Source: Unio delphinus (lineage: Eukaryota > Mollusca > Bivalvia > Unionida > Unionidae). From it: DNA of 64,000 nt. The first letter of the stretch is position 1. Every line of letters begins with the position of its first letter. The notes under the pieces are model-generated. The model made no database searches and was not told where the DNA came from. It saw only the letters and a list, made by a program, of their open reading frames with translations. Positions 55,835 to 64,000 of the stretch are shown in pieces. The translations under genes were made by a program, and so were the position numbers. The stretch lies in assembly GCA_029339505.1 (NCBI GenBank), contig JAQISU010000098.1:729001-793000 (forward strand). Direction: 5' to 3'.

Positions 55835-56351
55835 TGTTGTGTTCCGTTGTGCAATGGGAATGTTTGAATTCACATAGATTTAAGCTTCCAACCATATTCC
55901 ATCAGTGAAAAAGATGGAGCTTCGTAGAAAATGGATTGTAGCAATACGTCGTGATGCGGGGCCGAATTTTAAGGTAAGTAACTGGATGGGTGTAGGATTG
56001 TTTGTATTTACTTGCAACTAAATGAATTGATGTAAGAAAGAGAAATCCAAACGCAAAAAAGATTCTGTCGATGAAGCAAATGATTGTATGTACGTGTGTT
56101 TTATAATGATAGGTTTCTAAAAATGTTACCCCTATTCCCATTCCACATAACGGGGTCATCGAAAACTGGGCGTACTTCACGCAGCGCATTTATATAAGAA
56201 ATTATTAATTAACGTATAAGTAGTAAGTGCAGAACAAGTGAACTTTATTACCTCGTTATAAAATAGAAAGTATTAGATGGCACTGATATGTAATCAAACC
56301 ATAACTTCGTAACTTTAATTTTATACATTTATTTCATACTCATAGTGTGTA

Positions 56352-56436
<85 letters not shown>

Positions 56437-57350
56437 ATGCAGTCGGTGGAAATCAGAATCTGTTAAAACTCTTGTATAATTTTAAAATTTTAAATTATAA
56501 TGAAGCTGGTAACTTTGCTAGTTATATTTTTTGTCTCCATTATAGTTACAAATGTTGATGAAAAGTTACACTATTATTTCATCTTCTTCAGATCCTGTGA
56601 GTTGCATATAGAATGCAAAATTAAAATTACATATATGGAGGAGAGCCTGAGGAAAGCAGAAACAGAATTGGAAGTAAAGGAAAGGAAACTGCAAGATTTG
56701 AATAAAAATAAACATGGAGAAATTTGGATTGAACAGATTTACAGATGACGATGAAATGATAGAATTTTACACTTGTTTTCCCATATGAGTTTTTTATAGC
56801 CTACTTCAATGGTATCAACCCTACTGCAATTAGAATGAAGAGCTTATATCACAGCACCAGGAGTGACATCAACATCAGAGGACGGCAAAAAGCAATGGAC
56901 CCAGTGGATGAACTTTTCATGTTTTTGTGTAGATGTGGATTTCCGATTGAAGATATGTCTGTTCAATTTAATATTCATATGTCTTCTTTAAGTCAGAAAA
57001 TAATCATGTGTACAAATTATTTGTATTTCTTACTGGGGAGTATAAATATTTGGCCAAGTCATGAGCAGGTTTAAGCAAATATGCCTCTCAAGTTTCAACT
57101 GCCCTACCCAGGAACCAGAATTATTATTGACTGCACATAAATATTTACAAAAAGACCCTCATCTCTAGTGCTTACATCAAAGACTTTTTCAAACTACAAA
57201 ACTCACAACTCCTGGAAAGGTTTGGTAGGGATAGCCGCACATGGTGCAGTCACATTTGTGTCTTCCTTTTACTCTGGATGCACGACTCTGAGTGATGTGG
57301 AGATCACAAAGCTGTCAGGGATTAAAGATTTGTTAGAACCATGGGATTAA
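55835..57350 (+). pseudogene. THAP-domain DDE transposase gene (Harbinger-like), decayed
   Basis: The first exon (55835-55971) encodes a THAP zinc-finger start: CCVPLCNGNV, then after a frameshift RRKWIVAIRRDAGPNFK, ending at donor AAG/GTAAGT. Downstream are a coiled-coil piece (56629-56710), then FTDDDEMIEFYTCFP (about 56730), MDPVDELFMFLCRCGFP (about 56897) and LGSINIWPSHEQV. The DDE_Tnp_4 core follows, with TRIIIDCT (about 57115) and TFSNYKTHNSWKGLVGIA...HGAVTFVSSFY, ending SGIKDLLEPWD. At least four stops or shifts are present. A related non-autonomous element lies at 61293. Confidence 0.78.
56347..56434. repeat. (GT)n(GA)n microsatellite
   Basis: About 22 bp of GT, then about 66 bp of GA, within the intron of the THAP pseudogene. 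Confidence 0.95.
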
Positions 57351-57672
57351 AATTATGGCACATAAAGGTTTTCTTTTACACAAAGTTGTCGTTGTTTAAG
57401 GCATTGATTGGAATTATTTGACATTGTCATTCATTTATTTTGAAATGAGCATAAATGCAGATTTGATTTGCTGCATTATTAAAAATACTCATTTTATAAC
57501 TCCAAATTGCAGATGTGACATGAAATAATTATTGGATTCATTTGAAATCCATATTTTTTATGTCTTTCCATTGCATGACTTAATAATATCATTTGTGATG
57601 TCATGAAATCTAATTAAATGTTACTTGTCTGATAAATTTAAATTCAGTGTGCTAACATGATTCTAATTATAT

Positions 57673-60600
57673 CAATCAATCAATCAATCCTCTCTGCGCC
57701 GTCTGGTGCTTGAGGCAACAGCAAGGGAGCACCATTTCCGTCTGTCGGCAGCTATTGCAGGGGCGGTCTGATAGGTGAGGCCTCTGGTCTTAAGGTCTCT
57801 CTCCACTGTTCATCGCCATGTCTCTTTGGGTCTGCCACGGTTCCATTTCCCCTGTGGGGTCCATCTCAGTGCCACCCTTGGTAGTGAGTCAGGAGGCATT
57901 CTGCAGACATGTCCGAGCCATCTCCATCGCCGAGTTGAAATGATCTCAGAGATGGTGCTTGCACCCGCTCTGTGCCGAAGTTCCTCATTTGAGATCGTGT
58001 TTGGCCAGAAGATCCTCATGATGCGTCGCAGGCATTTGGTTTGAAACACTTCGAGCTTGTGTTCTATGTTCGCAGTGGACTTCAACACTCTGAGCCGTAC
58101 AAAAGGACGCTCAACACATTGCTCTTGAAGATACGGATCTTCGTGTGGACACTGAGGTATCTTGTCCTCCATATGGGCTTCAGCATTGCGAAGGTCTGGT
58201 TGGCCTTGCCGATTCTTGTGACGACTTCCCTTGTGCTATCTCCATCCGTGGCGACCTTACTACCCAGGTAAGTGAAATCGTCTAGTTCTTGCAGAGGCTG
58301 GTCATTGATGGTGATTGGGTTGCCCACTCTAGTATTCTTCCTCAAGACTTTTGTCTTCCCTATGTTGACTCGAAGACCTATGGTATTTGCTGTCTGTACC
58401 AACTGTTGTGTCTTCTGTTGAATATCCTGGTGTCTGCTTGCCAGCAACCCGATGTCGTCGGCATAGTCCAGGTCATCCAGCATTGAGGTCAATGTCCATT
58501 GTATTCCATGCCTCTTGCCCTCTGTGGTGCGGCGCATGATCCAGTCAATGGCCAGTGAGAAGAGAACTGAAGAGAGAATGCATCCTTGCTTCACTCCGGT
58601 TTCCACCTTGAATGGTTCAGTGAGTTGGTTGTTGTGGATTACTCTGCACTCAGAGTTTTCGTACAGGGACCTGATGACATTGACAATTTTCTTGGGGATG
58701 CCATAATGTCGTAGGATCCTCCACATAGAGTCTCGGTGCAGGCTGTCGAAGGCCTTCTCAAAGTCCACAAAGACCACATAAAGGGATCCATTCCATTCAT
58801 GAGACTGCTCAAGTATCTGCCTCAGTGTAAAGATGTGGTCGATGCAAGATTTGCCTTTCCTGAAGCCTGCTTGTTCCTGGCGTAGGATGCCGTCCACAGC
58901 TGTTGTGATGCGTTGAAAATGATGCGGCTAAAGATCTTACTGGAGAGGGATAGCAATGTGATTCCTCGCCAGTTGTTGCACTTTCCCAGATCTCCTTTCT
59001 TGGTAAGTTTAACTATGATTCCGGTTTTCCAGTCATTTGGTGCTTTTTCACTATCCCATATCTTTTGGAGAATCTGGCAAAGAAGCTTCGGCGTCTCTGT
59101 GTCTTCTGCCTTCATCATCTCGGAACACACTCCATCATCGCCAGGTGCCTTTCCAGTCTTCAGCTTGTGAATGGCCTGCTTGACCTCCTCAACAGTGATG
59201 TCGTTGCAATTGATGTCAAGGTCCTCCTCTGCTTCAGGAATGTCAGCGAGTACGGGTGGGTCTGGACGATTCAGGATATACTCGAAATGCTGCTTCCATC
59301 TTTCCATCTTCTCCTCCTCCACTGTGACATAGTTTCCAACTTCGTCTCTCACTGGAAGATCGTGGTGCTGACTATAGTCGCCCTTCAGTTTCTTTGTGTT
59401 TTGATACACCGTTTTCATGTCTTTCTTCCCTGCTGCTACCTCTGCCTCCTTGGCTAGCCTCTCTGCGAATTCTCTCCTTGCTGATTTCTTCACCTCCTTG
59501 TCTTTTCCTCCATACTCCTGCATAATTCTCTCTTTCAGTCTTGGTGATTTTGAATCCAAAAGTCTCTTCTTAATCAGTCTTCTCTCTTCTATGCGAGTCC
59601 ATGTCTCTTCTGATATCCACTCTGTCTTCCTATTATTCCTGTAACCTAAAACTTCTTCTCCTGCTTCCTTCATTGCTCTGTTAAAATTGTCGATGGTCAG
59701 CGCTGTCTCATCTCCTAGAGCACTAAACCGATTCCTTAAAGCCAGCCTGAATTCATCCTTCACTTTTGGATTCTTTAGTTTGTCTACATCAATGCGTTTA
59801 TTCCTGGAGACCCCTATCCTAACTTTCCTAAGCTTCAAAGTCACCTTGGCCACCAGAAGAAAATGGTCGCTGCCAACGTCAGCGTTCCGCATCACTCGCA
59901 CATCCTGCAAAGAGTGTTTCCACCGACCGTTGATGATGATGTGGTCGATCTGGCTCTGGGTTCTGCCGTCTGGTGACGTCCATGTAAGCTTGTGGATGTC
60001 CTTGTGCTCGAACAGAGTCCCTCCTATGACCAAGTCATTCTCTTGACAGAAGTTGACCAGCCTTTCCCCGTTGTCAGTCATCATGCCTATTCCATGGCGC
60101 CCCATGGTCCTCTCTCAATCTTTGTTGTTGCAGCCAACCCTAGCGTTGAAGTCGCCAAGCAACATCAGCACGTCATGTCGGGGGACGTCCTCTAGAACGG
60201 TTTGAAGAGCGTGGTAGAAGGTGTCTTTGTCCTCTTCTTCCGCGCCGTCTGTTGGTGCATAGGCCACTACAACTGATAGTTTGGCCGACTTGGAGTTCAT
60301 CCTGACGTACAACAGGCGTTCATTTACTGGTTTCCACTGTAAGACGGTGTTGGCCTTGTTCTTGTTGATAATAATGGCGACTCCTTCCCGGTGGTCATTG
60401 TCCTTCCTTCCGGACCAGATGATGACTTCTCCGGAGCTCAACTTCTGCTTGCCGGTACCAGTCCATCGAGCTTCTGTTAGACCCATGAGGGTCAGGTTGT
60501 AGTGATTCAACTCGCTCACTCCTTGTGCCAACCTTCCAGTCTGGTTGAGCGTTCGCACATTCCAGCATCCAACTCTAATCCATGTTTTGGGCAACAGGAG

Positions 60601-60816
60601 TTCCACTATCGGGGTGGGGACATCCTCGCGGTTTTGTTCCCCAACCGTCACAAAGCCAGTTGCCTGGTCTGCTTCGCTCCCAGCGCCGTGTGTATTTTGT
60701 TCCCTTGTTGTCGTTTCCGTAGCAAGAGTTGTTTTAACGGGGTGGGGTCGCTAGCCCTACGCCCAACCCTCCTCCTTTTTCAGCCGGGCTTGGGACCGTC
60801 CTTGGCGGAGTTGATG
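57673..60816 (-). mobile_element. Nearly full-length RTE-type LINE
   Basis: The 3.14-kb element is flanked by a 10-bp duplication CTAATTATAT (57663-57672, 60817-60826). On the minus strand it starts with a short GC-rich leader and ends in a (TGAT)n-like tail at 57673-57690, as RTE elements do. A single ORF with endonuclease, reverse transcriptase and a C-terminal domain covers most of it. Confidence 0.92.
57690..60651 (-). pseudogene. RTE endonuclease/reverse transcriptase ORF (broken)
   Basis: Order on the minus strand: apurinic-type endonuclease (WIRVGCWNVRTL, LTEARW, VVVAYAPTDG, LLGDFNARVG, GSDHFLLVAKV), helical linker, RT (KAPGDDGVCSEMM, WRGITLLSLSSKIF, FRKGKSCIDHIFTL, VVFVDFEKAFDSL, GVKQGCILS, catalytic LDYADDIGLLA) and a C-terminal domain (RRWRWLGHVCRMP, ALRWTPQGKWNRGRPKETW). 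Known RTE elements have this single-ORF plan. Breaks: a TGA between 60115 and 60105, a frameshift near 58910, and a frameshift near 58150. Copying by this enzyme would also explain SINE insertions. Confidence 0.92.
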
Positions 60817-60844
60817 CTAATTATATGGCACTCACAAACAACCA

Positions 60845-61077
60845 GCAAGAGGGCCATGAGAGGACGAGTGGAATAAAGCACTCTCTGTTACAGGTCACTG
60901 CCATATCAACTCTGTGTGTGTTCGAGTCTCGTATTTGGCAAATGTGGGTAAGTGAGAAAGCTTGCCAGTAGCTTCTCATGGGTTGGTGGTTCTTTCTAGG
61001 GGTTTTCCCAGGTTCTTCCTCAACCATGTATCATGTACTGAGAAATGGCTTTAAACCCTACAGCAACAACAACATCA
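60845..61077 (+). mobile_element. SINE with tRNA-like head and (AAC)n tail
   Basis: It carries GGCCATGAGAGGACGAGTGG, GTGTTCGAGTCTCG (box B-like), GTGGGTAAGTGAGAAAGCTTGCC, and the tail AACCCTACAGCAACAACAAC. Confidence 0.8.
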
Positions 61078-61292
61078 ACAAGCAGCAATATAAATAAACT
61101 AACATGAATTACATAATACTGATAACTGAGCAGTAGTACCAGTTAACAGTGATACATTGTTATTTTTGTTATTTGCTGACTGCAGTGTAGTTATGTAACA
61201 TCTACCAGTGATCAGTGTTAGTTGCAAGGCTAACCTGCATATAATTATATAACAATTGCAACAAATAGCCAGCAATACTAGCAAGTGTGTAA

Positions 61293-62677
<1,385 letters not shown>

Positions 62678-62680
62678 TAA

Positions 62681-63531
62681 TACAGTATAAGTTGCAGCAT
62701 TCCAACCAGATCATAAATATGTTACTGTCACAACTGACTACCAACATCAGATGACTTTTTTTCTTTTTGAATGATGTTATGCGATTGAATTTCATGTCTT
62801 TTTAAAATCTGATTTTGGTATAAACTGTCAGTTGCCAAACTAAAGTCATGCATATATATACGAAACAGACTTGAAAGTGCTATCCCTTGATTTCTATAAG
62901 AGAATGATTGATAGTATTATATATAGTTAAATTTTATTTGGTTCTTTTGAACAGTTTGTGATATAAACTGTCAGTTATACATGCAAAATGTTTTGTCAAG
63001 TGTGTCTTATTGTTTTTATTTCTATATTGAAATATGGTGGGTTTTTTTTCTTCAAATTCATGCATCCCATTTTTTAACTCTTGACACTTCTGTGTCTCCC
63101 TTCACATGACAGGCAGTTGAATAAAGTACACATTTCTAACACACTATTTCTTTCTTTTACTTTGCAAGAGAAATTGAGTTACTTGTAGTTAATGAAAATG
63201 ATTTTTCTATCCATCATAGTATGTCTGACTGTCAAGCTCAACATAAATGTGAGCATCATTAATATGGAATTAACAGTGGACAGAAAAGTATGATTCACTT
63301 CATCATCTCAAACCATCTTCACCTTTTTGCCCTCAAATAGGGAGCAATAAATATAAAAATGATGTCTATTTGAATGTCAATCCCAAATTTGTTTGAGGAT
63401 ATTTGCATTTTTGTAATATTTTTAAAATTAAGGACATTTAAGATTAAAACACGTATTACAGCAGTTAGTTCTAGATTTTAAGTCACTCTCTATTTCTCAC
63501 AATTCTGTCCCCAAATATTAGTAGTACCTTG
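62681..63531. other. Intergenic DNA, no gene seen
   Basis: AT-rich, without repeats or splice-bounded open frames that I can support. Confidence 0.5.
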
Positions 63532-63549
63532 GGGGGGGGGGGGGGGGGT
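63532..63549. repeat. Poly-G run
   Basis: About 18 consecutive G, directly before the SINE at 63551. It can form a G-quadruplex and is a likely place for sequencing error. Confidence 0.9.
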
Positions 63550-63550
63550 A

Positions 63551-63763
63551 GTAGGGGCCGTGAGTGGCCGAGTGGTCTGAATCACTCCATTAAGGATCAC
63601 TGCCATCTCACGTCTGTTTGCGTAGGTTCCAGTCTCTGATTCGACCAATGTGGGTATGTGAGAAAGCTTGCCAGCAGCTTCTAATCGGTCTGTTCTTTAC
63701 GGGTATTTCAAGGGTTCATCTTCCACCATTAATACTGGTGTTATACCCTACAACAACAACAAG
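63551..63763 (+). mobile_element. SINE with tRNA-like head and (AAC)n tail
   Basis: The head GTGGCCGAGTGGTCTGAATC resembles a tRNA-Ser/Leu box A. The body has GTGGGTATGTGAGAAAGCTTGCC and the tail ACCCTACAACAACAACAAG. It is the copy with the clearest tRNA-like start. Confidence 0.82.
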
Positions 63764-64000
63764 AAGTCAGTTTTGTGTGATATACTCCTCGCGATAACGT
63801 TTACAGCAGTTGCCATTGCCTTGGGGTGATGCTGCTTTCAACGCATACATCAGCAATAAACAAAATTAAGGTCATTAATAGATGTATACATATGTGTTGC
63901 ATTTTGACAGGGATTAATAATAAAAAGTGGGAATTCTTAAGGATTTGACGTCATGGGTCAAAATAAAAGCGCTTTGTTTCCATCCGTATACCAAGGTCAG

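Overview
This is animal nuclear DNA, AT-rich, with spliced host exons, microsatellites, minisatellites and several classes of transposable element. Repeat content (RTE LINE, tRNA-derived SINEs, Polintons, THAP/Harbinger remnants) suggests a non-vertebrate animal, perhaps a mollusc; that placement is inference. No bacterial genes, CRISPR array or rRNA were seen.

The centre, 9105-45971, is a large Polinton/Maverick (adintovirus-like) element, here called A. A second Polinton of the same family, B (23557-39149, 15.6 kb), lies inside A in the same orientation. Both have terminal inverted repeats starting AGCAGCAGAGAGGG, and both are flanked by perfect 5-bp direct repeats (GTTCT for A, AAAGG for B). 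B interrupts A's polymerase gene. B's own intact copy of that stretch shows what the empty site looked like.

Each Polinton has the same layout. A left block on the minus strand encodes virion proteins: an acidic/basic minor protein, a pVI-like protein, the double jelly-roll major capsid protein, a pX-like protein, an adenain-type protease, a fibre-like protein, a membrane protein and a penton-like protein. Next come an HNH endonuclease and a zinc-finger protein on the minus strand. A divergent promoter follows, then a long plus-strand gene encoding family B polymerase, SF1 helicase and HNH nuclease. Convergent to it is an rve integrase preceded by a zinc-ribbon/phospholipase A2 protein. The packaging ATPase (plus strand) abuts the right inverted repeat. 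Most genes carry frameshifts or stops, so both copies are fossils, although several small virion genes remain open. A is further broken by a Gypsy-type LTR element in its left inverted repeat, a SINE in the capsid gene, a hAT transposon, and a 1.2-kb insertion in the polymerase gene.

The host locus is a minus-strand gene that I identify as UBXN8 (ER-anchored UBX-domain cofactor of p97/VCP). Exons lie at 48472-48591, 8202-8348, 4855-4950 and 4321-4452. The first two join directly in the protein, so the nested Polintons occupy that one intron, within a 30-bp minisatellite array seen on both sides.

From 46 kb to 64 kb there are SINEs, MITEs, LINE fragments, a decayed THAP-DDE (Harbinger-like) transposase gene, a nearly full-length RTE LINE (57673-60816) with a 10-bp target duplication, and a non-autonomous Harbinger-type element (61293-62677). 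The first 7 kb hold a hAT-type MITE, a LINE fragment, a solo LTR and minisatellites.
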